A stretch of 55,301 nucleotides of DNA from Paracoccaceae bacterium (GTDB taxonomy: Bacteria; Pseudomonadota; Alphaproteobacteria; Rhodobacterales; Rhodobacteraceae): assembly GCA_022448245.1 (NCBI GenBank), contig JAKVCO010000023.1, forward strand, positions 1-55,301. Direction: 5' to 3'. Position numbers and translations under genes: made by a program. Each line of letters opens with the position of its first letter. Positions within the stretch are counted from its first letter, which is position 1. Below are positions 32,841 through 44,115 of this stretch, in pieces. The notes under the pieces are model-generated. The model made no database searches and was not told the DNA's origin. It saw only the letters and a list, made by a program, of their open reading frames with translations.

Positions 32841-35795
32841 CTAGTCCTTCAGGGTGAGCGCCTCGTCGACGAGGTCGGCTTGTTGTTTCTTGTGAGCAGA
32901 TGCCAGGCCTGTTGCGGGCGACGCGGAGGTCGCGCGTCCAACGTAGACCGGACGTTTGTGTTTTGCTTTGATCCGGCCCAGAACCCATTCAAGGTTGGGC
33001 TCCACATGAGTCCAGGCACCTTGGTTCTTTGGCTCTTCCTGGCACCAGATCATCTCAGCGTCTTTGAAGCGCTCAAGCTCCTTGACGGCCGAAATGGCGG
33101 GGAACGGATAGAACTGCTCCAGGCGCATCAGGTAGATGTCGTCGATTCCGCGAGCATCGCGTTCCTCGAGGAGGTCGTAGTAGACCTTGCCTGAGCACAT
33201 CACCACGCGCTTGATCTTGTTGTCGGCCACCAGCTTGGTGTCGGAATTGCCATACTGCGCATCATCCCAGAGCACGCGGTGGAACGAGGAGCCGTCGGTG
33301 AAATCTTCCTTACGGCTGACAGCCAGCTTGTGACGCAGAAGGGATTTTGGCGTCATCAGGATCAGTGGTTTGCGGAAGTCCCGATGCATCTGGCGGCGCA
33401 GGATGTGGAAATAGTTCGCGGGCGTCGTGCAGTTCGCCACGATCCAGTTGTCCTGGCCACACATCTGCAGGAAGCGCTCCAGACGTGCAGAGGAGTGCTC
33501 CGGCCCCTGACCCTCATAGCCGTGCGGCAGGAGGCAAACGAGACCCGACATCCGGAGCCACTTGCTTTCGCCAGAGCTGACGAACTGATCGAACATGATC
33601 TGCGCGCCGTTTGCGAAGTCGCCGAATTGGGCTTCCCAAAGCGTCAGCGCGTTCGGCTCTGCGAGCGAGTAGCCGTACTCAAACCCGAGGACGGCGTATT
33701 CGGAGAGCATGGAGTCGATGACCTCGTAATTCGCCTGGCCCGCGCGGATGTTGTTGAGCGGATAAAAGCGTTCCTCGGTTTCCTGGTTAACCAGGCCCGA
33801 ATGGCGCTGCGAGAAGGTGCCGCGTGTGGAGTCCTGACCGGCAAGACGTACGCCGTACCCTTCGGTGAGGAGCGATCCGAAGGCGAGAGCCTCGCCAGTG
33901 GCCCAATCGATGCCTTCACCGGCCTCGATGGCGCCCTTCTTGTTGTCGAGCATGCGCGCGACGGTTTTGTGCAGCGGATAACTCTCTGGCACGCGAGAGA
34001 GCGCGCCGCCGACCTCGGTGTAGGTCTCATTCGAGATCGCGGTCTGCCCGCGCTGGTATTCCTCACCGCGCTTGTCGAGATGCGACCAGCGGCCGTCGAG
34101 CCAATCAGCCTTGTTGGGCTTGTAGTCTTTTCCGGCCTCGAACTCTTCGTTCAGGTGGGCCTGGAAGGCGGTCTTCATGTCCTCGATTTCGCCCTCGGGG
34201 ATCAGCCCGTCGCGCACGAGGCGCTCGGTGTATAGCGTCAGCGAGGTCTTCTGCTGCTTGATCTTCTTGTACATGAGGGGGTTGGTGAACATGGGTTCAT
34301 CCCCTTCATTGTGGCCGAAGCGGCGGTAGCAGATGATGTCGATCACGACGTCCTTGTGGAACTTTTGACGGAACTCCGTGGCGACCTTGGCGGCGTGGGT
34401 CACAGCTTCCGGATCATCGCCGTTCACGTGGAAGATCGGAGCTTCCACGACTAGGGCAATGTCGGTGCAATACGGCGAGGAGCGTGAGAACGCCGGCGCC
34501 GTCGTAAAGCCGATCTGGTTGTTGACGACGATGTGCATCGTGCCGCCGGTCTTATGGCCGCGAATGCCGCCCATCTGGAAACACTCAGCCACCACGCCTT
34601 GGCCAGCGAAGGCCGCATCACCGTGCAAGAGCACTGGCAAGCAGGAGGAGCGATCCTCATCATGCAGTTGGTCTTGCTTGGCACGCGCTTTGCCCAGAAC
34701 CACTGGGTTCACCGCCTCAAGGTGGGACGGGTTGGCTGTCAGCGACAAGTGCACGCTGTTGCCATCAAACTCTCGGTCCGAAGAGGCGCCGAGGTGGTAT
34801 TTCACATCGCCGGAGCCGTCGACATCCTCGGGCTTGAAGCTGCCGCCTTGGAATTCGTTGAAGATCGCGCGGTAGGGCTTTCCCATCACGTTGGCGAGCA
34901 CCGACAGACGACCGCGATGCGGCATGCCGATCACGATGTCTTTCACGCCAAGTGCGCCGCCTCGTTTGATGATCTGCTCCATCGCCGGGATCAGCGCTTC
35001 GCCACCATCGAGGCCGAAGCGCTTGGTGCCCATGTACTTCACATGAAGGAACTTCTCGAAGCCCTCGGCCTCGACCATCTTGTTCAGGATGGCCTTCCGG
35101 CCTTCGCGGGTGAACTGAACTTCTTTGCCAAGCCCCTCGATCCGCTCTTTCAGCCACTGGGACTGCTCGGGATCGGAGATGTGCATGTACTGCAGCGCAA
35201 AGGTGCCGCAGTAGGTGCGCTTCACGATGTCGATGATCTGCCGCATGGAGGCGGTCATCATGCCCAGCACGTTGTCGAGGAAGATCGGGCGATCCATGTC
35301 GGCCTCGGTGAAGCCGTAGGAGGCCGGATCGAGCTCCGGACGTGCCGGCATCTCGCGCATGCCCAGCGGGTCGAGGTCTGCGGCCAGGTGTCCTCGGATA
35401 CGGTAGGCGCGGATGAGCATCAGCGCGCGCATGGAATCGAGCACCGCGCGTTTGATCTGATCGTCGGAGACGTCGGCCTTCACCTTCTTGGCCTTGGCAG
35501 CGATCTTGTCGCCCGCAGCCTTCGCCTCTTCGACGGGCCATTCGCCGGTCAGCGCGTGGGTCAGGTCATCCGCAGGCGCAGGCGGCCAGTCACCGCGTGC
35601 CCACGAGGGGCCCTGCGCTTCGGCTTTGACGTCGAGCTCTGCATCGCCCATGGCGGCAAAGAACTCCGCCCAAGCGGCATCCACCGACGCAGGGTCTGTG
35701 GCGTAGCGCGCGTAGAGCTGCTCGAGATACTCAGCATTGTGCCCCTGCATGAAGGAGGAGGCGTGGAACTGATCGTTGGGTGATTGTTCGGTCAT
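32841..35795 (-). CDS. sucA: 2-oxoglutarate dehydrogenase E1
   Basis: This 984-residue thiamine-diphosphate enzyme decarboxylates 2-oxoglutarate. The N-terminal [18 protein letters not shown] is the E2-binding peptide, and the core has [19 protein letters not shown], the HLGAS substrate loop, ThDP-binding [13 protein letters not shown]...NNQIGFTT and the C-terminal [23 protein letters not shown]. Length agrees with the roughly 930-1000-residue family. ATG 35795 is chosen because [15 protein letters not shown] is the family start; the longer frame to 35924 overlaps the DUF805 gene. It follows the DUF805 pair by 28 bases on the minus strand and precedes sucB by five. Confidence 0.96.
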   Translation of the reverse strand: MTEQSPNDQFHASSFMQGHNAEYLEQLYARYATDPASVDAAWAEFFAAMGDAELDVKAEAQGPSWARGDWPPAPADDLTHALTGEWPVEEAKAAGDKIAAKAKKVKADVSDDQIKRAVLDSMRALMLIRAYRIRGHLAADLDPLGMREMPARPELDPASYGFTEADMDRPIFLDNVLGMMTASMRQIIDIVKRTYCGTFALQYMHISDPEQSQWLKERIEGLGKEVQFTREGRKAILNKMVEAEGFEKFLHVKYMGTKRFGLDGGEALIPAMEQIIKRGGALGVKDIVIGMPHRGRLSVLANVMGKPYRAIFNEFQGGSFKPEDVDGSGDVKYHLGASSDREFDGNSVHLSLTANPSHLEAVNPVVLGKARAKQDQLHDEDRSSCLPVLLHGDAAFAGQGVVAECFQMGGIRGHKTGGTMHIVVNNQIGFTTAPAFSRSSPYCTDIALVVEAPIFHVNGDDPEAVTHAAKVATEFRQKFHKDVVIDIICYRRFGHNEGDEPMFTNPLMYKKIKQQKTSLTLYTERLVRDGLIPEGEIEDMKTAFQAHLNEEFEAGKDYKPNKADWLDGRWSHLDKRGEEYQRGQTAISNETYTEVGGALSRVPESYPLHKTVARMLDNKKGAIEAGEGIDWATGEALAFGSLLTEGYGVRLAGQDSTRGTFSQRHSGLVNQETEERFYPLNNIRAGQANYEVIDSMLSEYAVLGFEYGYSLAEPNALTLWEAQFGDFANGAQIMFDQFVSSGESKWLRMSGLVCLLPHGYEGQGPEHSSARLERFLQMCGQDNWIVANCTTPANYFHILRRQMHRDFRKPLILMTPKSLLRHKLAVSRKEDFTDGSSFHRVLWDDAQYGNSDTKLVADNKIKRVVMCSGKVYYDLLEERDARGIDDIYLMRLEQFYPFPAISAVKELERFKDAEMIWCQEEPKNQGAWTHVEPNLEWVLGRIKAKHKRPVYVGRATSASPATGLASAHKKQQADLVDEALTLKD

Positions 35796-35823
35796 TTCTC
35801 TTCTCTCAGATGGACTCGGCGGG

Positions 35824-36387
35824 TCATTCAAAAACAGTGGGGTCAGTGGCCGCGCCATCGGGAGACCCAAAGCGGTTGGGTCCAGGCGTGGAATGGCGGC
35901 CGAGGAGATAGATGTTGGTGACAAGTGCGAGCAGCAGCATCAAGACTACCACCGCCCCACCTGTCCCGCTGCTGGCAGTCGCGTTCCCAGTTTCCGAAAT
36001 TTGACGGGTGAACTCAGCCCAGCCCAGGCTAACGGCAACTGCTATTAGTGCTCCGAAGAACGGCAGCAAAAGCGTCAGGAAAGGCCAAAAGCCACGAAGG
36101 TCGCTGTCATGCATCCGCCGCCATGTGACGGCGAGCCACGGTAGCAGACAGAGGAGCAGGAAGATGTCACCGAGCCGCCCACTGTTGTACCACGCTGTCT
36201 GGGAGACGACGTTGCCGTCGGCGTCCAAGACAGATCGAATCTCGGGCCCGAAGAGGATCGAGTTGACCACTGTCAGCGCTATCATACCGAGAACCATGAA
36301 CAGGATAAAATACCAGAACTCTGAGAGCGTCGCGCGGCCCGAGAAGGTGACGTATTTGCGAAAGCACGTGCGGACGGCCTTGATCAT
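35824..36387 (-). CDS. DUF805 family membrane protein
   Basis: This 187-residue protein begins CFRKYVTFSGRATLSEFWYF, the DUF805 signature, with membrane segments ILFMVLGMIALTVVNSILF, IFLLLCLLPWLAVTWRRMHD, FLTLLLPFFGALIAVAVSL and VVLMLLLALVTNIYLL. The WRRMHDSDLRGFW stretch matches the family's RRLHDxGxSGWW. It overlaps the next DUF805 gene by four bases (ATGA). Function of the family is unknown; it sits between sucD and sucA and may be cotranscribed with them. Confidence 0.88.
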   Translation of the reverse strand: MIKAVRTCFRKYVTFSGRATLSEFWYFILFMVLGMIALTVVNSILFGPEIRSVLDADGNVVSQTAWYNSGRLGDIFLLLCLLPWLAVTWRRMHDSDLRGFWPFLTLLLPFFGALIAVAVSLGWAEFTRQISETGNATASSGTGGAVVVLMLLLALVTNIYLLGRHSTPGPNRFGSPDGAATDPTVFE

Positions 36388-36869
36388 CTGAAGACCTCCT
36401 CGAGCGCCATGCCCGGGTCTTCGTAGGGGTTGGGGCCGTATTCGTTCATGCCGGGGTCGGAGCGTTTGAGCGTGACGTAGAGAAGGTAGCCAAAGCTCGC
36501 GAGGGTGATCACGGCGCCGGGGATGATGGCAGCAACACCAGTGCTCGATTCAGCGTTCAAAGCCATGATGATCACGCCCGCAAACAGCGCGGCGATCACG
36601 GCGAGCACCTGCCAGCCGGATTTGCCAACGTCGTGAAAGCGACGCACCAGAACGGCGATAATAGGGAGCAACAGCGCAATCGACGTTCCGTTGTCTATAG
36701 GTCCGCCATCAAGCCAGGACGTGCCGAAGACCAGCGAGTCCGCGCCCGATGCCACAAATGACACGAGGATCGTGAAGAGGTAGAAGTACCAATACTCCGC
36801 CCGCGGCGCGCGTCCTGAGAAGGTGGCGAACTTTCTCAAGCAGGTAGAAACGGCGTCAAGAAAACCCAT
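36384..36869 (-). CDS. DUF805 family membrane protein
   Basis: This 161-residue protein is a second DUF805 member with CLRKFATFSGRAPRAEYWYF, VRRFHDVGKSGWQV and membrane segments LFTILVSFVASGADSLVF, IALLLPIIAVLV, VLAVIAALFAGVIIMAL and GAVITLASFGYLLYV. GGAGG lies eight bases before ATG 36869, which fixes the start against the longer frame to 36965. It is a tandem paralogue of the downstream gene, followed by it through an ATGA overlap. Confidence 0.88.
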   Translation of the reverse strand: MGFLDAVSTCLRKFATFSGRAPRAEYWYFYLFTILVSFVASGADSLVFGTSWLDGGPIDNGTSIALLLPIIAVLVRRFHDVGKSGWQVLAVIAALFAGVIIMALNAESSTGVAAIIPGAVITLASFGYLLYVTLKRSDPGMNEYGPNPYEDPGMALEEVFR

Positions 36870-36991
36870 CAGAGCGCCTCCCTGCCCGCAGCGCCAGACA
36901 TGTCCGCAGGCACAGCGATGGCCACACTGGCAGGGCATCCCGCCAGGCAGCTCAACGCAGTACAAGACATGTCCGGTTGCACGTTCATGGG

Positions 36992-37873
36992 TTAGCCGAT
37001 GGCCTCGAGCACAGCTTCGCCGAGGCCCGCGGGGCTTTCAGCCACCACGATGCCAGCCGATTTCATGGCTTCGATCTTGTCCTCGGCACCGCCCTTGCCG
37101 CCAGCGACGATGGCGCCTGCGTGGCCCATGCGGCGTCCGGGAGGGGCCGTGCGGCCGGCGATGAAGCCAGCCGTAGGCTTCGAACGGCCCTTCTTGGCCT
37201 CATCCTTGAGGAACTGAGCAGCTTCTTCTTCAGCGCTGCCGCCGATTTCGCCGATCATGATGATGCTCTCGGTCTCGTCGTCGGCGAGGAACCATTCGAG
37301 GACGTCGATATGCTCGGTGCCTTTAATCGGGTCGCCGCCGATGCCCACGCAGGTGGACTGGCCAAGGCCTACATCGGTCGTCTGCTTCACGGCCTCATAG
37401 GTCAGCGTACCGGAGCGGGACACAACGCCCACGGAGCCGCGGCGGTGGATGTGGCCCGGCATAATGCCGATCTTGCATGCATCAGGCGTGATCACGCCCG
37501 GGCAGTTCGGTCCGATAAGGATCGAGGTGCTGTCCTCCAGCGCGCGCTTCACGCGCATCATGTCGAGCACCGGGATGCCTTCGGTGATGGCCACGATCAC
37601 TTCCATTTTGGCGTCGATCGCCTCGAGGATGGAATCTGCTGCAAAACGCGGGGGCACGTAGATGACCGTCGCGTTGGCGTCGGTCATGTGCTTGGCCTCG
37701 TGCACGCTGTCGAAGACCGGAAGGCCCAGATGCTCCTGACCGCCTTTGCCGGGCGTGACACCACCCACCATCTGCGTGCCGTAGTCCTGGGCTTGCTTGG
37801 TGTGGAACGTGCCCTGAGAGCCGGTCAGGCCCTGGCAGATCACTTTGGTCGATTTATCGATGAGTACGGACAT
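36992..37873 (-). CDS. sucD: succinyl-CoA synthetase alpha subunit
   Basis: This 293-residue subunit works with SucC to convert succinyl-CoA to succinate with nucleotide formation. Motifs are the CoA-binding [14 protein letters not shown] (16-29), [57 protein letters not shown] and the phosphohistidine in [16 protein letters not shown] (about His248). AAGGA precedes the ATG. Two extra genes separate it from sucC, an unusual split of the normal sucCD pair, but strand and order are kept. Confidence 0.97.
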   Translation of the reverse strand: MSVLIDKSTKVICQGLTGSQGTFHTKQAQDYGTQMVGGVTPGKGGQEHLGLPVFDSVHEAKHMTDANATVIYVPPRFAADSILEAIDAKMEVIVAITEGIPVLDMMRVKRALEDSTSILIGPNCPGVITPDACKIGIMPGHIHRRGSVGVVSRSGTLTYEAVKQTTDVGLGQSTCVGIGGDPIKGTEHIDVLEWFLADDETESIIMIGEIGGSAEEEAAQFLKDEAKKGRSKPTAGFIAGRTAPPGRRMGHAGAIVAGGKGGAEDKIEAMKSAGIVVAESPAGLGEAVLEAIG

Positions 37874-37897
37874 CTTGTTTCCTTGGCTTTGGAAGGG

Positions 37898-38380
37898 TCA
37901 GGGGAGAGGATCGAGCCTCTCCACATTCATGAAAGTCTCGGGGCCGTTGGGGCCGGGGCGGGTGCCGACCTGAACAACGGCAATGCGGCGCTGGTTGAGT
38001 TGCCGCGCGTCGGTGAATTCGGCGCCTGCTTGGACAGGGAAGTCTGCAGGCACGTTAGCTGTCTGGCGGATGCCTTCGCGATCGAGCGCGGCGGCAATGG
38101 TGTCAACAGCGGCCTCAACCGCGCTGCCATCAAAGGCAACTTCGCAGCGGCGATCTGTGCCGGGGGTGGCGGCGCGGACTTGCGGCTCGGACACAGGGTT
38201 TGAGCCGCTGAACGGGCGCAGATCGTAGAAGTCGTGCCGTGCAGGCAGAACGTCAGCGGCGCGCTCAGCCGTCAGGAAGGGCGAAAAGCAATGGTCACCA
38301 AAGGCTGCCATGGCCGGGGCCTCGGACGCAGGCGCGGCCAGGGGGGTGCACGTCAAGCAAATGGCAGCAAACCCGCGCAT
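37898..38380 (-). CDS. exported protein of unknown function
   Basis: This 160-residue protein has a signal peptide (RGFAAICLTCTPLAAPASEA, cleavage near ASEA) and a secreted-type mature part with two cysteines (HCFSPFL and RRCEVAF) and no recognised domain. The ATG shares a base with the TGA of the methyltransferase gene (TGATG). GTG 38383 is an alternative start. It ends 24 bases before sucD. Function unknown. Confidence 0.65.
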   Translation of the reverse strand: MRGFAAICLTCTPLAAPASEAPAMAAFGDHCFSPFLTAERAADVLPARHDFYDLRPFSGSNPVSEPQVRAATPGTDRRCEVAFDGSAVEAAVDTIAAALDREGIRQTANVPADFPVQAGAEFTDARQLNQRRIAVVQVGTRPGPNGPETFMNVERLDPLP

Positions 38381-39198
38381 CACGCAGCCTGCCCCGACGC
38401 AGCAGGTGCGTCGGTTTTGGTGAAGAGAGCTTGGATATTGTCATCTACCGCGAGCATGCGGGCGTTCACGACTTCCATCGTGAAACCGGCGCGCTTGGCG
38501 GCATCCGCCAGCGAAGCGCGGGTGAAGTAGTTCACGTGGTCGGGGTAGCGGAAGCCACACCACTTCTTGCCGATAACCGAGCGGTTGATCGACCCGAAGT
38601 TCGGCACGCGGATGAAGATTTTGCCGCCGGGTTTCAGCGCGCGGTGCGAACCATTGAGCACGCTCATCACGTCGACTTCATGTTCCAGGTAGGAATGCAT
38701 GACTATGCCATCGAACTGACCTTCGTCGAACTCCCAAATCGAGGTGGCACCAGCGCCGTGCTTGCACTCACCACCGCGGGCCTTCATCCGAGCGTCGGCT
38801 TCAGCATGCAGCGCGTTGGAGAGCTCGATCCCGAAGGGCACGATAGGCTCCTGCAGACGGCTGCCGTCACCGCACCCGATGTCGAGTACGTTGCCCGCGC
38901 CGAACCACCCCTCGAAGTTCTTGTTGCGGCTGCGGTGGGTGACGCCAAGCGACTTGCGCAGGTTGCGGACGGCGCCAGACAATGGCGTCGAGCCGCCCTT
39001 TTTCTTCTTTTCGACGTAGGTCTTTTCCCACGCGAAATCCTCTTCGAGCGCCTCATATTCCACGGGGTTACGCAGATATGTCAGCTCGCAAGTGGTGCAT
39101 TTGCCCACGATCCAATTGTCCGGGGAATAGGCTTTCCACGGAGTCGCCTCAGTCCCGCCGCACAACGGGCAGGGGCGATATTCTTCGGATGTGCTCAT
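38380..39198 (-). CDS. class I SAM-dependent methyltransferase with N-terminal zinc-ribbon
   Basis: In this 272-residue protein, CPLCGG (10-15) and CTTCELTYLRNP make an N-terminal zinc ribbon as in methyltransferases of sugar/polysaccharide pathways. The Rossmann domain follows with NVLDIGCGDGSRL (about 103-115), FDGIVMHSYLEHEVD and LKPGGKIFIRVPN. Substrate unknown; CPLCG-type methyltransferases often act on nucleotide sugars or polyketide-like acceptors. It lies between sucC and sucD and is coupled to the exported protein gene. Confidence 0.85.
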   Translation of the reverse strand: MSTSEEYRPCPLCGGTEATPWKAYSPDNWIVGKCTTCELTYLRNPVEYEALEEDFAWEKTYVEKKKKGGSTPLSGAVRNLRKSLGVTHRSRNKNFEGWFGAGNVLDIGCGDGSRLQEPIVPFGIELSNALHAEADARMKARGGECKHGAGATSIWEFDEGQFDGIVMHSYLEHEVDVMSVLNGSHRALKPGGKIFIRVPNFGSINRSVIGKKWCGFRYPDHVNYFTRASLADAAKRAGFTMEVVNARMLAVDDNIQALFTKTDAPAASGQAA

Positions 39199-39320
39199 TG
39201 CCGGGCCACCGTCGAGTTAGAGGAGCGAGGGCGTCGCGCAACGCTGACCGCACGCGGGGCGAATCCCGCGAAGTCGGCAGTCGGATTGCGTTCCACCATC
39301 TCGCTCCCTCTGGGCTGGGA

Positions 39321-40514
39321 TCAGCCCTTTACCGCTTTGACGATTTTCTGGGCGCCATCTTTGAGGTCGTCGGCGGCGATGACGTCGACGTCGCTCTCGT
39401 TGATGATGCGCTTGCCCTCTTCTACGTTCGTCCCTTCGAGGCGCACGACGAGCGGCACCTGAAGACCAACCTCTTTCACGGCCGCGACCACGCCCTCGGC
39501 GATGACGTCGCAACGCATGATGCCGCCGAAGATGTTGACGAGGATGCCTTTGACGTTCGGGTCAGAGGTGATGATCTTAAATGCCTCGGTCACTTTCTCT
39601 TTCGTGGCGCCACCGCCAACGTCGAGGAAGTTCGCTGGCTCAGCACCGTAGAGCTTGATGATGTCCATCGTGGCCATCGCGAGGCCCGCGCCGTTCACCA
39701 TGCAGCCGATTTCGCCATCGAGCGCGATGTAGTTGAGGTCGTATTTGGAGGCCTCAAGCTCTTTGGGGTCTTCTTCGGTCGTGTCGCGCAGTTCGGCGAT
39801 GTCGGCGTGGCGGTAGACCGCGTTGCCGTCGAAGCCCACCTTGGCGTCGAGCACCTTGAGCGAGCCTTCGTCGGTGATGATGAGCGGGTTGATCTCGAGC
39901 ATCTCCATGTCTTTTTCCATGAAGGCTTTGTAGAGCAGGCCCATCAGCGCCACGCATTCCTTGACCTGCTTGCCTTCGAGGCCAAGCGAGAAAGCGATGC
40001 GGCGGCCGTGGAAGGGCTGGTAGCCCGTGGCCGGATCGATGGAGAAGCTCAGGATCTTTTCAGGCGTGGCAGCGGCCACTTCTTCGATGTCCATGCCGCC
40101 CTCGGTGGAACAGACGAAGGACACGCGGGACGTCACGCGATCCACGAGCAGCGCGAGGTAGAGCTCACGTTCGATGCCGGAGCCGTCTTCGATGTAGATC
40201 CGGTTGACCTGTTTACCGGCCGGACCCGTCTGGTGCGTCACCAGCGTGCGGCCGAGCATTTTCTTGGCTTCGTCAGCGGCCTCGCTGACCGACTTGGCCA
40301 GGCGCACACCGCCCTTTTCGCCTGCGGCTTCTTCCTTGAAGGAGCCTTTGCCGCGTCCGCCTGCGTGGATCTGGGCCTTAACAACCCAGAGAGGGCCATC
40401 GAGTTCGCCGGCAGCGGTCTTGGCTTCTTCGGCTTTGAGGACAACGCGGCCGTCAGAGACCGGCGCTCCGTAGCTGCGCAACAGAGCTTTAGCTTGGTAT
40501 TCGTGGATGTTCAT
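39321..40514 (-). CDS. sucC: succinyl-CoA synthetase beta subunit
   Basis: This 397-residue protein has an ATP-grasp N-terminal half ([46 protein letters not shown] and [17 protein letters not shown]) and a C-terminal half with [19 protein letters not shown] and [24 protein letters not shown] lies nine bases upstream of the ATG. It heads the sucC-to-lpdA gene series, with its own promoter region of about 200 bases holding two TGTGATCACA sites 21 bases apart and a GTTAAC palindrome. It should be cotranscribed with at least the methyltransferase and sucD. Confidence 0.97.
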   Translation of the reverse strand: MNIHEYQAKALLRSYGAPVSDGRVVLKAEEAKTAAGELDGPLWVVKAQIHAGGRGKGSFKEEAAGEKGGVRLAKSVSEAADEAKKMLGRTLVTHQTGPAGKQVNRIYIEDGSGIERELYLALLVDRVTSRVSFVCSTEGGMDIEEVAAATPEKILSFSIDPATGYQPFHGRRIAFSLGLEGKQVKECVALMGLLYKAFMEKDMEMLEINPLIITDEGSLKVLDAKVGFDGNAVYRHADIAELRDTTEEDPKELEASKYDLNYIALDGEIGCMVNGAGLAMATMDIIKLYGAEPANFLDVGGGATKEKVTEAFKIITSDPNVKGILVNIFGGIMRCDVIAEGVVAAVKEVGLQVPLVVRLEGTNVEEGKRIINESDVDVIAADDLKDGAQKIVKAVKG

Positions 40515-40530
40515 TGAATGCGGTCCTTTG

Positions 40531-40542
40531 GTCGTTAACGAC
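40531..40542. promoter_or_regulatory. GTCGTTAACGAC palindrome in the sucC leader
   Basis: This perfect 12-base palindrome lies 17 bases upstream of the sucC start codon. The GTTAAC core with flanking CG resembles LacI-family operators, and CceR of Rhodobacter, a LacI regulator of TCA genes, is a candidate. A related TAACGTTA is in the sdhC leader. Confidence 0.45.
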
Positions 40543-40606
40543 TCCTAGCGTGCCAATACCGAAGATAATAAGGCTTTTTAGGTCACAATCGTGAAAATCC
40601 GACATT

Positions 40607-40637
40607 TGTGATCACACGATTTTTCGCTGTGATCACA
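40607..40637. promoter_or_regulatory. paired TGTGATCACA operators upstream of sucC
   Basis: Two perfect 10-base palindromes, at 40607-40616 and 40628-40637, have centres 21 bases apart (two helical turns, same face), and both lie about 95-125 bases upstream of the sucC start. The spacing matches the pair upstream of sdhC. Their position upstream of the likely promoter favours activation over repression. Confidence 0.8.
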
Positions 40638-40690
40638 AATCGCACTTTCAAAAGGGAAGTGTGCCTTTTTCGCGAGCATTGAGTCGGCAA

Positions 40691-40722
40691 AAAAGGCCGG
40701 ATGTCCGAAGGTGAGGCCTTTT
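40691..40722 (-). terminator. Rho-independent terminator of the glycosyltransferase gene
   Basis: On the minus strand AAAAGGCC and GGCCTTTTTT form a hairpin with a 16-base loop and a T-run, beginning in the stop codon at 40721-40723. It separates the mdh-glycosyltransferase transcript from the sucC promoter. Confidence 0.7.
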
Positions 40723-41710
40723 AGTCTTCGGCTCCCCAGCCGATTTCCTCGACGAATTCCCGATCGCGGCGCCGTAGACGGCGGTCGAAACGGGCCGCAC
40801 TCAAATCCAGATCATCGAGGCTGTATTTGCGTAGCGCGGCGCCGATCTCAAACGTCGGGGCATCTTCGAGTAACCCAAGTGCGCGCAGCTTCGTTGCGAA
40901 CTCGGGTTTCAGGAACGTCAGCTCCTCTTGAAAACGCCGCGCCTCGTCTAGCGTGTCCATCGTCTGAAGCGCGCCGATTTGGTTCCAGCGATAGTGATCG
41001 GTGTTCTTCTTCGCCTCTGCGTGGGGAAGCGAGGCGTACTTCAGTCGCTTAAGGAGCCAGTGGAACGGGGTGAGCCCATCAAAGTGCAGCAAATGAAGCG
41101 ACTGAGCCTCCATCAGGTTCATGGTATCCTGATCGCGCGGCCCATGGATCGACATCACGAGGTCTTGGCCTGTCCGGCAGATCGTCTTGCCGCGGGTATG
41201 CCCGATGAGTCCGCGCTGCATGTATCTGCTGAGTTCACCATAGAGGTGGTGATCGAGCCCCAGCTTACCGGGCAAAGGCACCTTGAAGCTGCCTTCAAAC
41301 ACCGTTTCGGGGGCCATGGTCCAAACGCGTTCGCGAACGGGCACGCGAAGGCCAAGGATGGTTTCCGGCAGCGCTAAAAGCTCTGCCAGAATATCGCGGC
41401 TGTCGATCAGGAACTCGTCAGCGTCCATGTGGATGAGCCAATCCGTATCAGTCTCGGCATAGGCGAGGTTGGCCACCGCATCCTGGCGCCGGGTTTGGAT
41501 CAAACCGCGCCCGCCGTTCGCGTGCCAGAACATGTCATCGCACTCGGATACGATGACGCCGGGGATGTCCCGCAGCGCCTGAGCCGTTGGCTTGTTGGGT
41601 CGATCTAGAAAGATGTGGATCTCAGAAGCGCCCAAATGGGCGTGCCACGCCGCAAATGCCAACAGAAGCTCGGTTGGTTCATCGGCGAGGGTAACGGTGC
41701 CCCACGTCAT
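40721..41710 (-). CDS. glycosyltransferase family 2-like protein
   Basis: This 329-residue protein has the N-terminal WGTVTLADEPTELLLAFAAW and HLGASEIHIFLDRPN expected of this family. DTDWLIHMDADEFL (about residues 88-101) carries the DxD metal site and IHGPRDQDTMNLME a later conserved block. Similar proteins are annotated as glycosyltransferase family 2/92. The stop contains the start of a terminator. The gene begins 18 bases after the mdh stop, so they are probably cotranscribed, though a role in the TCA cycle is not evident. Acceptor and sugar unknown. Confidence 0.75.
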   Translation of the reverse strand: MTWGTVTLADEPTELLLAFAAWHAHLGASEIHIFLDRPNKPTAQALRDIPGVIVSECDDMFWHANGGRGLIQTRRQDAVANLAYAETDTDWLIHMDADEFLIDSRDILAELLALPETILGLRVPVRERVWTMAPETVFEGSFKVPLPGKLGLDHHLYGELSRYMQRGLIGHTRGKTICRTGQDLVMSIHGPRDQDTMNLMEAQSLHLLHFDGLTPFHWLLKRLKYASLPHAEAKKNTDHYRWNQIGALQTMDTLDEARRFQEELTFLKPEFATKLRALGLLEDAPTFEIGAALRKYSLDDLDLSAARFDRRLRRRDREFVEEIGWGAED

Positions 41711-41728
41711 CGCAGGGCACCCAAGAGC

Positions 41729-43576
<1,848 letters not shown>

Positions 43577-43585
43577 TCCGATAGA

Positions 43586-43900
43586 TCAGAGGGTCTGGCC
43601 CATTGCGGACGGCTGAACGAGGGCAAGGCCTTCATAGGACGTGCCCGACGCCACAAGGCATGTCGTGCCGTTGGGCATGGTGACCGTGATCGACCAGGAG
43701 CCGGTGCCGGAGTTAGCAAATACTTCTACGAGGGACTGGTTGGCCGCCACGCCCACCGACTGACGGCTTTCACCGTAGCGGGCGGAAAGACGCTCCAATA
43801 CTTGGTCCCGTTCGGCGCAGTTGGCTTGCGCCTGTGTGCTCGTCGTCGACAGCACCAGCGCCGTGACGCCAACGAGAAGTGCAAGGAAGTGAGTCTTCAT
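43586..43900 (-). CDS. small exported protein of unknown function
   Basis: This 104-residue protein has a clear signal peptide (FLALLVGVTALVLSTTSTQA, cleavage near AQA). The mature part has two cysteines (ANCAERDQ and GTTCLVAS) that probably form a disulfide. AAAGGA precedes the ATG. The product is probably periplasmic. Short exported proteins with this pattern are frequent in Rhodobacteraceae, but no function is known to me. Confidence 0.7.
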   Translation of the reverse strand: MKTHFLALLVGVTALVLSTTSTQAQANCAERDQVLERLSARYGESRQSVGVAANQSLVEVFANSGTGSWSITVTMPNGTTCLVASGTSYEGLALVQPSAMGQTL

Positions 43901-44088
43901 CGTATGATCCTTTCCCGCTTGGGGCTATCTCGTACGGCAGCGCAGTGGAGGCGCAGCCGAGATGTGAGAAACCTGCTCAAGAGGGATGGAAATCTGGTTA
44001 ATTCATCGTGCGCAGCCCCGAAAACAACGAAAATGCTGCATTGCGGCGCGAATTCTCTTGAACTTTTTGTAATGTACGTGTCAGAAGC

Positions 44089-44107
44089 TGCGCAACTTTA
44101 TTGCGTA
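44089..44107. promoter_or_regulatory. imperfect inverted repeat TGCGCAA-N5-TTGCGTA upstream of mcl2
   Basis: Two 7-base arms with one mismatch lie eight bases before ATG 44116. The TTGCG half-site recalls the TTTGCAA-type sites of regulators of short-chain acyl-CoA metabolism, which would fit the pathway downstream. Regulator identity is inference. Confidence 0.35.
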
Positions 44108-44115
44108 AGAAGATC

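Noticed and set aside
29511..32857. Long antisense frames opposite lpdA and sucB
   Set aside because: They mirror the codon pattern of GC-rich genes on the other strand, have no family resemblance and overlap genes with clear catalytic motifs.
34533..35783. 416-residue antisense frame opposite sucA
   Set aside because: His/Arg/Gly-rich composition typical of a shadow frame; sucA is certain.
37479..37494. GCGTGATCACGCC palindrome inside sucD
   Set aside because: Matches the core TGATCAC but encodes the conserved Val-Ile-Thr of the CoA ligase; likely coding coincidence.
36977..40517. Long plus-strand frames opposite sucD, the methyltransferase and sucC
   Set aside because: Shadow frames of well-identified minus-strand genes.
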